From contig QJYK01000041.1 in assembly GCA_003248075.1 (NCBI GenBank), forward strand, positions 1 through 52,557: a stretch of DNA of 52,557 nucleotides. The letters run 5' to 3'. Source of the DNA: Gemmatimonadota bacterium (GTDB taxonomy: Bacteria > Gemmatimonadota > Gemmatimonadetes > Longimicrobiales > Gaopeijiaceae). Every line of letters starts with the position of its first letter. Position 1 is the stretch's first letter. Below are positions 41,888 to 50,351 of this stretch, piece by piece. Below the pieces are notes generated by a model. It saw only the letters and a list, made by a program, of their open reading frames with translations. It searched no databases and had not been told where the DNA came from. Position numbers and translations under genes: made by a program.

Positions 41888-42651
41888 CCAGGCCTCCGCC
41901 GCCACGGCAGCTCCACCACATGACCCCGCCAGCCGTCGTCCGTCTCGATGGCGACCACGACCCCGGGTCCGGTCCCGTCCAGCTGGGCCACGACCTCGCC
42001 CCTCTCGGACCAGACCGCGCTCCTGCCCCCCGAGTCGAGCTCCCCGGACGCGTCGCCGTAGTTCGAGAAGACGACGGCCATCCCGTGGCGCATCGCGTAT
42101 TCACGGAGCCGCGCGGTCTTCCGGTCGAGCTCCGCGGGTGTGATGAACGAGCTCACGAGGTAGGTCCGGCCGCCACCCTGGGCGGCTTCTTCCGGATGTG
42201 TGGCATGGTTGGCGTCTGCGCAGATGGCTACTGCCCCGGCGTGGCCGTCGAACCGCACCATCGGGCTTCGGTCGCCGGGCTGGATGACCTTTTCCTCCCC
42301 CTCGCCCGGGTGGCGCTTGGTGTACAGTCGCTGTGATCCGCCCGCCGACAGGACGAACGCCCCGATGTGGAGGGAAGACCCCAGTCGAACCGGCGCCCCG
42401 ACCACGAGGGTCACACCGTGTGCGGACGCGCAGCGGCGGAGCGGCGCGAGTCGAGGGTCCGATTCGGTGAACGCGAGCTCCGGGACCAGGTCCAGCTCGT
42501 ACCCCGTCAGCGACAGCTCCGGAAAGACGAGCACGCGGGCACCCTCTGCGGCGGCCAGCCGGACGAGGCGCTCATGATGCGCGACGTTGGCGGAGACGTC
42601 CCCGCGGGACGGGATCGTCTGCGCGGCAGCGAGGGCGCGAGCACGTCTCAT
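41884..42651 (-). CDS. Carbon-nitrogen hydrolase (nitrilase superfamily)
   Basis: The 255-residue protein starts at ATG 42651. The Glu-Lys-Cys triad is E45 (VFPELSLTGYE), K112 (YTKRHPGEGEE) and C144 (VAICADANH). The segment ARVLVFPELSLTGYELDLVP and the late VAQLDGTGPGVVVAIE fit branches of the superfamily acting on amides or carbamoyl groups. Size is normal. Substrate unknown. It is the first gene of a two-gene operon with the CPBP protease. A GATAAT-like -10 lies only about 12-17 bases upstream of the start, and no ribosome site is seen, so the message may be leaderless. Confidence 0.87.
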   Translation of the reverse strand: MRRARALAAAQTIPSRGDVSANVAHHERLVRLAAAEGARVLVFPELSLTGYELDLVPELAFTESDPRLAPLRRCASAHGVTLVVGAPVRLGSSLHIGAFVLSAGGSQRLYTKRHPGEGEEKVIQPGDRSPMVRFDGHAGAVAICADANHATHPEEAAQGGGRTYLVSSFITPAELDRKTARLREYAMRHGMAVVFSNYGDASGELDSGGRSAVWSERGEVVAQLDGTGPGVVVAIETDDGWRGHVVELPWRRRPG

Positions 42652-42782
42652 GCGGACAAGCTATTATCGCAGTGGGCCGCCGGCGATCCGGGTCCCTGGT
42701 CGCCGGCGCGATTTCCTTGGCGTCCGCGCGCCACCGACACCAGATTGCGAGGCATGCCGGTCTCCCCCCCAAAGGAGGCGCC

Positions 42783-43214
42783 ATGAAGCTGATCGACATC
42801 CTGGGACTCAAAGGCAGCGACGTCGTCACGATCCCGGAGGAACGCTCGGTTCTCGAGGCAGCCCGGTCCCTGGTTCAGCACAATATCGGGGCCCTGGTGG
42901 TGACCGATGGAGACCGTCCGAAGGGCATCATCACGGAGCGCGACATCCTGAGACTGACGGCGAGCGATCCCGAGGGGGTGGCCGATCACCCGGTCGGTCG
43001 GATCATGACACGCGACCTGGTCACGGCCGGTCCGGAGGACGACCTCCGAGAGGCGATGGGCGTCATGACCCGCAAACGGATTCGCCACCTGCCCGTGATC
43101 AGGGGCCCGCGGCTGGTAGGCATCGTCTCGATCGGGGACCTCATCAACGCCTGTCTCAGCGTCGCGGAGGACGAGAACCTGCACATGCGCCAATACATCC
43201 AGGGGGCCGGGTAG
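42783..43214 (+). CDS. CBS-domain pair protein
   Basis: The 143-residue protein starts at ATG 42783 behind AAAGGAGG. Two CBS motifs are visible: VVTIPEERSVLEAARSLVQH with NIGALVVTDGDRPKGIITERD, and DLVTAGPEDDLREAMGVMTR with RIRHLPVIRGPRLVGIVSIGD. The tail EDENLHMRQYIQGAG is characteristic of stand-alone CBS proteins. A Bateman pair binds adenosine nucleotides (AMP, ATP, SAM) or similar and acts as a sensor. No effector domain is fused; the partner is unknown. Confidence 0.9.
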   Translation: MKLIDILGLKGSDVVTIPEERSVLEAARSLVQHNIGALVVTDGDRPKGIITERDILRLTASDPEGVADHPVGRIMTRDLVTAGPEDDLREAMGVMTRKRIRHLPVIRGPRLVGIVSIGDLINACLSVAEDENLHMRQYIQGAG

Positions 43215-44065
43215 CACACGCGCGCAAGAGCGGGGCCGACGGGCGGATCGAAGCGTTCTACGACCGCTGGCCGGAGGAAGAGCGTCTCGGTCGCGGGGCA
43301 TTCCAGCTGGAGGCGCAGCACACCCGCGCCCTGATCACGCGGTTCGCACCCGCGCCGCCGGGCGTCGTGCTGGACGTCGGAGGTGCGGCGGGTGCCTATG
43401 CGTTCTGGCTCGCGGATTCCGGATACCGTGTGCACCTGCTGGATCTGGTCCCGCGCCTGGTGGCCGTGGCCAACGCCCACGGCGGCGCCTCGGGGCATGC
43501 CTTGGGTTCGGCGACGGTCGGGGACGCGCGGGCGCTCCCCTTCCCGAGTGAGTCGGCCGACGTGGTGCTCCTGCTCGGTCCGCTCTACCATCTGCAGGAC
43601 GCCTCCGACCGCCGGCAGGCCCTGGGTGAAGCTGCCCGCGTGCTCCGTGACGGCGGAGTGTTGTTCGCTGCATGCATCACACGTTGGGCTTCGCTCCTGG
43701 ATGGAATGACGCACGGCTACCTGTCGGATCCGACGTTCGCGGAGCTGGTCGAAGAAGACCTTCGCTCGGGGAGACACGACAACCCGACCATGCACCCCGC
43801 TTATTTCACGACCGCGTACTTCCATCGCCCTGAGGAGTTCGAGGCCGAGTTGCTGGCGACGGGCCTCGATCCCGTCGGGGTGTTCGGCTTGGAGGGTCCG
43901 GCCGGGCTGCTCCCGGACTTCGAGGAGCGGTGGTCCGACTCCCGGCGACGCGCGGAGCTCATTCGCGTGGCCCGAGAGCTCGAATCGGAGCCGTCGACGC
44001 TGGGGGTCAGCGCGCACCTCCTGGGGGTGTGTAAGAAGCGGGCGCCGGAGATCGACCTTGAGTGA
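43211..44065 (+). CDS. SAM-dependent methyltransferase without a clear start codon
   Basis: The protein reads IEAFYDRWPEEERLGRGAFQ, then motif I VVLDVGGAAGAYAFWLADSG, HLLDLVPRLVAVANAHG, ARALPFPSESADVVLLLGPL, YHLQDASDRRQALGEAARVL and the tail GVSAHLLGVCKKRAPEIDLE. It is a class I methyltransferase of the UbiE type. The homologous start should lie near 43211-43250, but the frame there has no ATG, GTG or TTG. The nearest start-like triplets are GTA (43211, overlapping the CBS stop as GTAG) and ATC (43247). A start-codon change or a small indel are possible causes. I give 43211 as the earliest plausible position. Confidence 0.7.
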   Translation, partial: VAHARKSGADGRIEAFYDRWPEEERLGRGAFQLEAQHTRALITRFAPAPPGVVLDVGGAAGAYAFWLADSGYRVHLLDLVPRLVAVANAHGGASGHALGSATVGDARALPFPSESADVVLLLGPLYHLQDASDRRQALGEAARVLRDGGVLFAACITRWASLLDGMTHGYLSDPTFAELVEEDLRSGRHDNPTMHPAYFTTAYFHRPEEFEAELLATGLDPVGVFGLEGPAGLLPDFEERWSDSRRRAELIRVARELESEPSTLGVSAHLLGVCKKRAPEIDLE

Positions 44066-44810
44066 GCGTCGCTCGCCGGGCATCCAGTGGCGAAGGCTCC
44101 TGGTCGAGAGTCTGGCGGTCGTGCTGTCGATCCTCCTCGCGTTCGCGATCGACGCTTGGTGGGACGGATACAAGGAGCGGCAGCGCGAGCGTGACCTCCT
44201 GGCTGGACTGCTGGACGACTTCGACGCGAGCCGTCCGGGCCTCGAGGCGCGAGTGGGCCTCGCGCGGCGGATGGCCGACGGCACCCGGCTCCTGATCGAG
44301 CTCGTGGACCGTCGCGAGGGCACGGAAGTAACGGTGCCCGATTCGCTCGTCCTGGCCGTCCTCGGTGGACCGACCTACGAGCCCGACACGAACACGCTCG
44401 ATGCGGCCGTGGGCTCCGGTGAGGTCGACCTGATCTCGAGCAAGGAGCTCCGCGCCGAGCTCGCCAGGTGGCGGCGCACGTTGACCGACACGGGCGAGGA
44501 CGAGCGGGAGGTGAGGCGGATCACCAACGAACAGCTGGTCCCCATCCTGGCCCGCTCTCTGAGCCTCAGGACATATATGGACCGGGTGCTGCCCTGGTCG
44601 GGGGGCGACCCCTATGGGGCCGGGCGCCTGATCGGTGGCGGCGGCGACGCGCCCCACGCCGAGAGGGCCACGCTCCGCACGTCGACGGAGCTGGTGGGCG
44701 CGCTGGCCATCCGCAGGTTCTACGTGGAGTTCGCCGCGGCGGACCTGGAGGATCTGCTTGCTTCGCTGGACCGGTCGGTCTCGTTGCTGGAGGGGGAGCT
44801 GGGACGGTAG
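44058..44810 (+). CDS. DUF6090-like single-pass membrane protein (copy 5)
   Basis: The 250-residue protein starts at TTG 44058, with GGAG seven bases upstream, and overlaps the methyltransferase stop by 8 bp. A basic start (MSERRSPGIQWRRLL) is followed by the membrane helix SLAVVLSILLAFAIDAWWDG and a long charged helix (YKERQRERDLLAGLLDDFDA). The block NTLDAAVGSGEVDLISSKEL corresponds to the 'VLNEIIASGDLGLFRS' block of copy 3. The arrangement with a methyltransferase and a downstream cytochrome c is specific to this copy. Function unknown. Confidence 0.75.
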   Translation: MSERRSPGIQWRRLLVESLAVVLSILLAFAIDAWWDGYKERQRERDLLAGLLDDFDASRPGLEARVGLARRMADGTRLLIELVDRREGTEVTVPDSLVLAVLGGPTYEPDTNTLDAAVGSGEVDLISSKELRAELARWRRTLTDTGEDEREVRRITNEQLVPILARSLSLRTYMDRVLPWSGGDPYGAGRLIGGGGDAPHAERATLRTSTELVGALAIRRFYVEFAAADLEDLLASLDRSVSLLEGELGR

Positions 44811-44854
44811 CCGGGCCGGGGCGCGAGCCTACCCAGCCCGAACTGGGGGATCCC

Positions 44855-45766
44855 ATGAAGAGCTTCGTGCGTTGGACCCTGCGGATCGCGGGGGTCGTGC
44901 TGTCGATGATGGCGCTCGCTGCCGGTGTGCTGTATGTCCGCGGCGGTTCGCGGGTGGGGAGGACCTACGATCCTCCCGTGCCGTCGGTCGCGGTACCCGG
45001 CGACTCCGCCACCGTCGCGCGGGGCCGACACCTCGCCGAGGCGGTCACCCTGTGCCAGGCGTGCCACGGGGAGGATCTCGGAGGAGGTGTGATCTTCGAT
45101 CAGCCGCTGATCGCCAGCGTCTATGCATCGAACCTCACGACAGGACGGGGTGGCGTGGGCGGTTCGTACCTGGACAAGGACTTCGCTCGTGCGATCCGAC
45201 ATGGGGTCGGTCGTGACGGGCGCGGGCTCCTGATCATGCACTCCGATGCCTACCAGCACCTGGGCGAGCGCGACCTCGGCGCCCTCATCGCGTACGTGAA
45301 GTCGGTACCGCCGGTCGACCGAGAGCACCCCACGACCCGCGCCGGCGCCCTGGGACGGGTGATGGTCGCGCTCGGCCTCTTCGACAGCGGGACGATGCCG
45401 CTGATCGCCGCCGAGGTGGTCGACCATGAGGCTCCGCTTCCGCGGGTCCCCGAGCCCGGAGTAACGGCCGAATACGGGGGGTATCTCGTTTCGATCGCGG
45501 CATGTCACATGTGCCACGGAAACGATCTGACCGGTGGCCCGCCGATCGAGGAGGGAGCTCCTCCCGGCCCCAGTCTCGTGCCCTACGGACTTCCCGACGG
45601 CTGGACAGACACGCAGTTCATCGAGACCGTGCGCGCCGGCGTGAATCCGGGCGGGCGCGCCCTCGACGGAGAGGTCATGCCGTGGAAGGTGTACGGCCGC
45701 ATGACCGACGAAGAGCTGAGGGCCGTTCGCCTCTACGTGGCGTCGGTCGTCGGTGGCAGCGTCTAG
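44855..45766 (+). CDS. Membrane-anchored dihaem cytochrome c
   Basis: The 303-residue protein starts at ATG 44855 behind TGGGGGA. The N-terminus (MKSFVRWTLRIAGVVLSMMA) is an uncleaved or signal-like helix, so the protein is likely anchored and periplasmic. Two haem sites are visible: C67-QA-C70-H71 and C217-HM-C220-H221, with possible axial Met in LLIMHSDAY (M128) and VMPWKVY (M275). Each half is a class I cytochrome c domain of the kind found with alcohol or thiosulfate dehydrogenases. It carries electrons in the periplasm; the donor enzyme is not in the window. Confidence 0.88.
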   Translation: MKSFVRWTLRIAGVVLSMMALAAGVLYVRGGSRVGRTYDPPVPSVAVPGDSATVARGRHLAEAVTLCQACHGEDLGGGVIFDQPLIASVYASNLTTGRGGVGGSYLDKDFARAIRHGVGRDGRGLLIMHSDAYQHLGERDLGALIAYVKSVPPVDREHPTTRAGALGRVMVALGLFDSGTMPLIAAEVVDHEAPLPRVPEPGVTAEYGGYLVSIAACHMCHGNDLTGGPPIEEGAPPGPSLVPYGLPDGWTDTQFIETVRAGVNPGGRALDGEVMPWKVYGRMTDEELRAVRLYVASVVGGSV

Positions 45767-45767
45767 C

Positions 45768-46508
45768 ATGGACGACGCGTTCCAGAACGTCTACGAGGAC
45801 GAGCGTAGGGCCCTGTCCTACGCGGGGCTTGAGTTTCCGGGCACCTACTGGCTGGCCTTCCGGGATCTGCCGGAGATCCTGCGCCGCCACGGGCGCGTTG
45901 GAAGCGCCCTCGACTTCGGCTGCGGCGCGGGACGTTCCACGCGCTTCCTGGGCTCCCTGGGGTTCCGGGTGCTGGGCGTCGACATCTCCCGGGCGATGCT
46001 GGCCAGGGCGCAGGAGCGGGATCCCCAGGGCGAATACCTGCTCGTAGCCGACGGGGACCTGAGCCCTCTGAAGGACCGACGCTTCGATCTGGTGTTCTCG
46101 GCGTTCACGTTCGACAACATCCCCGACCACGAGCGGAGGGTGCGGCTGTTCGGCGCGCTCGGAGACTTGTTGGCCGCCGAGGGACGCATGGTGAACCTCG
46201 TGTCGGCGCCGGAGATCTACGTGCACGAGTGGCTCTCGTTCTCGACCCGCGACTTCCCGGAGAACCGCGCTGCCGGCCCGGGAGACCGGGTGAGGATCGT
46301 AATGCTCGACGTCGAGGACCGTCGTCCGGTCGAGGATGTGCTCTGGACCGATGCCGACTACGACGCCACGTTCACCACCGCGGGGCTCACGCTCCTCGAG
46401 ACCCACCGGCCCCTCGGTCTGGAGTCGGATCCCTTCTCGTGGGTTTCCGAGCGCCGCGTTTCCCCGTGGATCGTCCACGTTCTCGGTAGGGGCGCCCACG
46501 GGGGATGA
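45768..46508 (+). CDS. SAM-dependent methyltransferase
   Basis: The 246-residue protein starts at ATG 45768, one base after the cytochrome stop. Motif I is ALDFGCGAGRSTRFLGSLG, followed by LGVDISRAMLARAQERD, DGDLSPLKDRRFDLVFSAFT and FDNIPDHERRVRLFGALGDL. The C-terminal part carries LLETHRPLGLESDPFSWVSE, typical of a small-molecule methyltransferase group. Substrate unknown. It forms a tight operon with the upstream cytochrome c and the downstream creatininase-like gene. Confidence 0.85.
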   Translation: MDDAFQNVYEDERRALSYAGLEFPGTYWLAFRDLPEILRRHGRVGSALDFGCGAGRSTRFLGSLGFRVLGVDISRAMLARAQERDPQGEYLLVADGDLSPLKDRRFDLVFSAFTFDNIPDHERRVRLFGALGDLLAAEGRMVNLVSAPEIYVHEWLSFSTRDFPENRAAGPGDRVRIVMLDVEDRRPVEDVLWTDADYDATFTTAGLTLLETHRPLGLESDPFSWVSERRVSPWIVHVLGRGAHGG

Positions 46509-46537
46509 AACGAAGGCAACGGACACCTGGAGGGAAC

Positions 46538-47368
46538 ATGCTCGGGCGTTGTTCTGGTACGGTCATCGTCGTGGGCCTCGTCGTGCCCGCGGTATCGTCG
46601 GCGCAGATGACCGGAACCGGCGTCGAGTTGTCGGAGCTCAGCTGGGTGCAGGCCGAGGCGGTTCTGACCGCGGAGACGGTCATCGTCATCCCGCTCGGCG
46701 CCGCGTCCAAAGAGCACGGGCCGCATCTGCGCCTGGACAACGACTTCCGTATGGCGGAATACCTGCGGCATCGGGTGCTCGCGGCGGCCGACGTCGTCAT
46801 GGCTCCGACGATACCCTACCACTACTATCCCGCGTTTCTGGAGTACCCCGGCTCGACGCACCTCACGCTCGAGACCGCGCGTGACGTGGTGGTCGACATC
46901 GTCCGCAGCCTGGCGGGCTACGGGCCGCGCCGGTTCTATGTGCTCAACACCGGGGTATCGACGATCCGCCCCCTCGAGGCGGCGGCGGCGGTTCTCGCCG
47001 AAAACGGGGTGCTCCTTCGCTTCACGAACATTCTCGAAGTCGCGGGCGAAGCCGAAGAGAAGGTGACGGAGCAGGTTCGAGGGACGCACGCGGACGAGAT
47101 CGAGACGTCCATGATGCTCTACATCGCCCCGGACCGCGTCGACATGTCCCTGGCGGTCCGCGAGGACAATCCCAGGGGGCAGGGGGGTCTGACCCGCGAT
47201 CCGAGTGGAGCCGGGACCTACTCACGATCGGGAGTCTGGGGTGACCCCACGTTGGCCAGCAGGGAGAAGGGGCGCGTCGTGGTCGAGGCGACCGTGAACG
47301 GGATCCTCCGTGACATCGAGAGCCTGCGCGAGGCCGACCTGCCGGGCGGCCCGGCACCGGAGCGCTGA
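46538..47368 (+). CDS. Exported creatininase-family protein
   Basis: The 276-residue protein starts at ATG 46538 with GGAGGGAA just upstream and has a signal peptide (MLGRCSGTVIVVGLVVPAVS). The family motif is IPLGAASKEHGPHLRLDNDF. H60 and D69 align with two known metal ligands of creatininase, but the first ligand, Glu, is Lys at position 58 and Glu is shifted to 59. Later blocks include YHYYPAFLEYPGSTHLTLET, RRFYVLNTGVS and THADEIETSMMLYIAPDRVD (a further Glu/His pair). It is likely a periplasmic amidohydrolase of unknown substrate. Confidence 0.82.
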   Translation: MLGRCSGTVIVVGLVVPAVSSAQMTGTGVELSELSWVQAEAVLTAETVIVIPLGAASKEHGPHLRLDNDFRMAEYLRHRVLAAADVVMAPTIPYHYYPAFLEYPGSTHLTLETARDVVVDIVRSLAGYGPRRFYVLNTGVSTIRPLEAAAAVLAENGVLLRFTNILEVAGEAEEKVTEQVRGTHADEIETSMMLYIAPDRVDMSLAVREDNPRGQGGLTRDPSGAGTYSRSGVWGDPTLASREKGRVVVEATVNGILRDIESLREADLPGGPAPER

Positions 47369-47374
47369 GGCGCC

Positions 47375-48124
47375 GTGCGGGTCGGGGCGCTGTACGACAT
47401 CCATGGGAATCTGCCGGCGCTGGAGGCGGTCCTGGCCGACCCTCGGTTCGCCGGCGTGGACACGGTGGTCGTGGGTGGGGACGTGCTGCCGGGACCGATG
47501 CCCGGAGAGGTGCTCGACCGCCTGAGCCAGCTACCCGTTCCGGTGCGTTACCTCTTCGGCAACGGTGAGCGTGACCTGCTCCGGTCCGTGGAGGGAGGAA
47601 GCCTCGACCACCTGCCCGAGGGGGTCCGTCCCGTCTTGCGATGGTGTGCCGAGCAGCTCACGCCGGATCGGAGACGAGAGATCGCGGACTGGACCGCGAC
47701 CGTGACGCTCGACGTCGCCGGGTTGGGCGAGGCGCTCTTCTGCCATGGGACGCCTCGCAGCGACAACGAGATCTTCACGCGCCTCACCCCAGAGGCGCGT
47801 CTGGTAGAAGCGTTCGCGGACGTGAGCGCCGACCTGGTCGTATGTGGGCACACCCACATGCAGTTCGACCGAACCGTCGGCCGGATCCGCGTCGTGAACG
47901 CCGGGAGCGTCGGGATGCCGTTCGGCGGGCCGGGTGCCTATTGGCTCCTCCTCGACGGCGGCGTCGATCTGCGGCGGACCGAGTACGACACCGCGGCAGC
48001 TGCCGCCCGCATCCGTGCCACGGCCTATCCGCAGGCGGACGGCTTCGCAGAGGGCAACGTTCTCCATCCGCCGGCCGAGCAACGCGTGCTCGAAACGCTC
48101 GAGCGCGCCGCCATCGGTGGCTAG
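47375..48124 (+). CDS. Calcineurin-like metallophosphoesterase (YfcE/MJ0936 type)
   Basis: The 249-residue protein starts at GTG 47375, six bases after the creatininase-like stop. Metal motifs are LYDIHGNLPAL, VVVGGDVLPGPMPG, YLFGNGERDL, LFCHGTPRSDNE, VCGHTHMQFDR and VNAGSVGMPFGG. It is a small phosphodiesterase of the YfcE group, distinct from the copy at 14833 (longer 'GPMPGEVLDRLSQLP' loop). Substrate unknown. Same operon direction as its neighbours. Confidence 0.87.
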   Translation: MRVGALYDIHGNLPALEAVLADPRFAGVDTVVVGGDVLPGPMPGEVLDRLSQLPVPVRYLFGNGERDLLRSVEGGSLDHLPEGVRPVLRWCAEQLTPDRRREIADWTATVTLDVAGLGEALFCHGTPRSDNEIFTRLTPEARLVEAFADVSADLVVCGHTHMQFDRTVGRIRVVNAGSVGMPFGGPGAYWLLLDGGVDLRRTEYDTAAAAARIRATAYPQADGFAEGNVLHPPAEQRVLETLERAAIGG

Positions 48125-48190
48125 CACCGGGAGTCGCGAGGCGCCTCGAGCCGCGACGCAGGACGACATAGAGATGCCGGAGGCGCTTCC

Positions 48191-49789
48191 ATGACTCCCG
48201 ACCATGCGGGCGGAGCGGTCCCATCGGCGGACACGGCCCTCCGGGCGGTCCGGAGCGCGCGCACGCTCCCGGGGTTGTTGAGCGCGCGCGCGCAGGCCAC
48301 TCCGGACGCCGAGGCGCTCCGGTTCGAAGGCCGGAGCGTGACCTACTCCGAGCTGGAGGCGGCGTCGCGTGCGATGGCGCAGCAGCTCCGGCAGCACGCC
48401 GTCGGCCCGGGCGACCGGGTCGCCGTTCTCGCACAGAACGGCCTCGACGCCCCGATCGCGTGGTTCGCCATCCTCGCGGCCCGGGCGGTCGCGGTGCCCG
48501 TGAACGTCACCTACGGCGCCCGGGACCTGGGCTACGTTCTCGGCCATTCGGGGTGCTCGGTCGTCCTCTCGGGGCCCGGACAGAGCGCTCTGGTGGACGC
48601 GACCCGCTCGTCGGCCCCCGGCGTCCGCCTCGCGCTCACCCTGGCCGACGGGGCGCTCCAGTCCGAGGTCACGGAGGTAAGCGGATCGCTTCTGTCGGAG
48701 GTGGAGGCCGATCCGGACGATCCAGTCACGATCCAGTACACGTCGGGCACGACCGGCTTCCCGAAGGGATGCGTTCTCCACCACGGCTACTGGCTGCGCC
48801 TGGCGCGGACCGTCCAGGGACTCGCTGGCCTGGGTCCGGACGACGTGCTCCTGACCGCTCAGCCACAATCGTACATGGACCCGACCTGGAACCTGGTGCT
48901 GGGCCTGTTGGTGGGGGCCCCGCTGGTCGTTCTCCCCCGCTTCTCGGCCTCGAGGTTCTGGTCCGAGGCGGCGGCGTGCGGCGCGACCTTCTTCTACTGC
49001 ATCGGTACCATGCCTCTCTACCTGCTCAAGCAGACCGCCCACCCCGGCCTGGACAGGGAGCATCGGGTTCGCCTCGTGTACTGCTCCGGCATCCCGCCGT
49101 CGTACCACCGGGAGATGGAGCGTCGCTGGGGGTGCCCTTGGCGAGAGACATACGGCAGCACCGAGCTGGGGATCGTGCTTGCGGCTACGCCGGACGACGA
49201 CGCCTCCGTGGGCTCGGGCAGCATGGGGCAGCCGGTCGAGGGCCGTGAGGTCTCGATCGCGCGCGAAGGCGGCCGACGGAACCAGCCGGACACGGGGGAG
49301 CTCCTCGTCCGGGGCCCGGACACCATGCTTCGCTATCACGATGACCCGGAGGCGACCCGGGCCTGGAGCGTCGACGGTTGGGCGCACACCGGTGACGTGG
49401 TACGCGTCACCGAGCGCGGTTTCTCCCTGGTCGGGCGTACCAAGGACATGATCCGAAGGGGAGGCGAGAACATATCGGCGGCCGAGGTCGAAGCGGTTCT
49501 CGTGGAGCATCCCGCGGTGCGGGCCGTGGCGTGCATTCCCGTCGACGACGACCTCCTCGGGGAAGAAGTGAAGGCGTACGTGCAGCCCTGCGTCGGGGCC
49601 TCGACGTCTGAGGCCGACCTCCATGCCTTCGTGGCCGAGCGACTCGCGCCGTTCAAGGTCCCTCGTTACATCGAGCTGGTCGACGCGCTCCCGCTGACCC
49701 AATCGGAGAAGGTCGCGAAGGCTGTTCTCAGGGCCTCCCGAGAGGACCATGTCGCGGGGGCGTGGGACGCCGCCAAGGGGGCGAGATGA
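48191..49789 (+). CDS. AMP-dependent acyl-CoA synthetase/ligase (CaiC-like)
   Basis: The 532-residue protein starts at ATG 48191 behind GGAGG. The P-loop is IQYTSGTTGFPKGCVLHHGY, the A5 motif is ETYGSTELGIV, the A7/A8 region is GWAHTGDVVRVTERGFSLVGRTKDMIRRGGENIS, and the catalytic Lys is in TQSEKVAKAVL at the C-terminal end. The closest general match is the crotonobetaine/carnitine-CoA ligase group, but the acid substrate cannot be read from sequence. A MaoC-like hydratase follows 70 bp downstream, which fits an acyl-CoA pathway. Confidence 0.87.
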   Translation: MTPDHAGGAVPSADTALRAVRSARTLPGLLSARAQATPDAEALRFEGRSVTYSELEAASRAMAQQLRQHAVGPGDRVAVLAQNGLDAPIAWFAILAARAVAVPVNVTYGARDLGYVLGHSGCSVVLSGPGQSALVDATRSSAPGVRLALTLADGALQSEVTEVSGSLLSEVEADPDDPVTIQYTSGTTGFPKGCVLHHGYWLRLARTVQGLAGLGPDDVLLTAQPQSYMDPTWNLVLGLLVGAPLVVLPRFSASRFWSEAAACGATFFYCIGTMPLYLLKQTAHPGLDREHRVRLVYCSGIPPSYHREMERRWGCPWRETYGSTELGIVLAATPDDDASVGSGSMGQPVEGREVSIAREGGRRNQPDTGELLVRGPDTMLRYHDDPEATRAWSVDGWAHTGDVVRVTERGFSLVGRTKDMIRRGGENISAAEVEAVLVEHPAVRAVACIPVDDDLLGEEVKAYVQPCVGASTSEADLHAFVAERLAPFKVPRYIELVDALPLTQSEKVAKAVLRASREDHVAGAWDAAKGAR

Positions 49790-49859
49790 TCCGGTCCGTC
49801 CCCCGGGTGCCCCCGCGTCGAACATCGATCATGGGAGAGGAATCGACCGGAGCTTCGCG

Positions 49860-50321
49860 ATGAGCCTACCGAGCGTGGAGACCATCCGACGGCGTCTCGG
49901 ATCCGTCCCGTTGGTGTCCGAGTGGGTCCTGGTCCGTCAGGAGGACATGGACGGGTTCGCCCGGGTCACGCACGACCACGATTGGATGCACACGGACCCC
50001 GCCCGAGCCCGTGCCGAGGGATTCGGCGGCACGATCGCCTTCGGCTTCTGGACGCTCTCACTTCTCTCGCGCTTCTTTCGGGATGCGCTCGGAACCGAGG
50101 TTCCGGCGGGCGCGAGCTACGGGCTCAACTACGGCCTGGACCGTGTCCGCTTGCTCGTGCCGGTACCCGTCGGGAGCAGGATCCGCGGTCACTTCACCGT
50201 GACCGACGTCCGGGAGAAGCAGCCGAGACGGTTCCTCGTGTCCCTGCACAGCGAGGTGGAGGCCGAGGGGCTCGACCGTCCGGCGATGGTCGCGGATTGG
50301 CTGATCCTCTTGGTCTTTTGA
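49860..50321 (+). CDS. MaoC-like hot-dog hydratase/dehydratase
   Basis: The 153-residue protein starts at ATG 49860 with GGAG about seven bases upstream. It shows the MaoC pattern: EWVLVRQEDMDGFARVTHDH, DWMHTDPARARAEGFGGTIA, FGFWTLSLLS and LNYGLDRVRLLVPVPVGSRI. The Asp/His pair (THDHDWMHTD) is where R-hydratases carry the active site. Such enzymes hydrate enoyl-CoA. It is likely cotranscribed with the acyl-CoA ligase upstream. Confidence 0.85.
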   Translation: MSLPSVETIRRRLGSVPLVSEWVLVRQEDMDGFARVTHDHDWMHTDPARARAEGFGGTIAFGFWTLSLLSRFFRDALGTEVPAGASYGLNYGLDRVRLLVPVPVGSRIRGHFTVTDVREKQPRRFLVSLHSEVEAEGLDRPAMVADWLILLVF

Positions 50322-50351
50322 GGCCTTAGCGCCTACAGGATTTGGCGGCGC

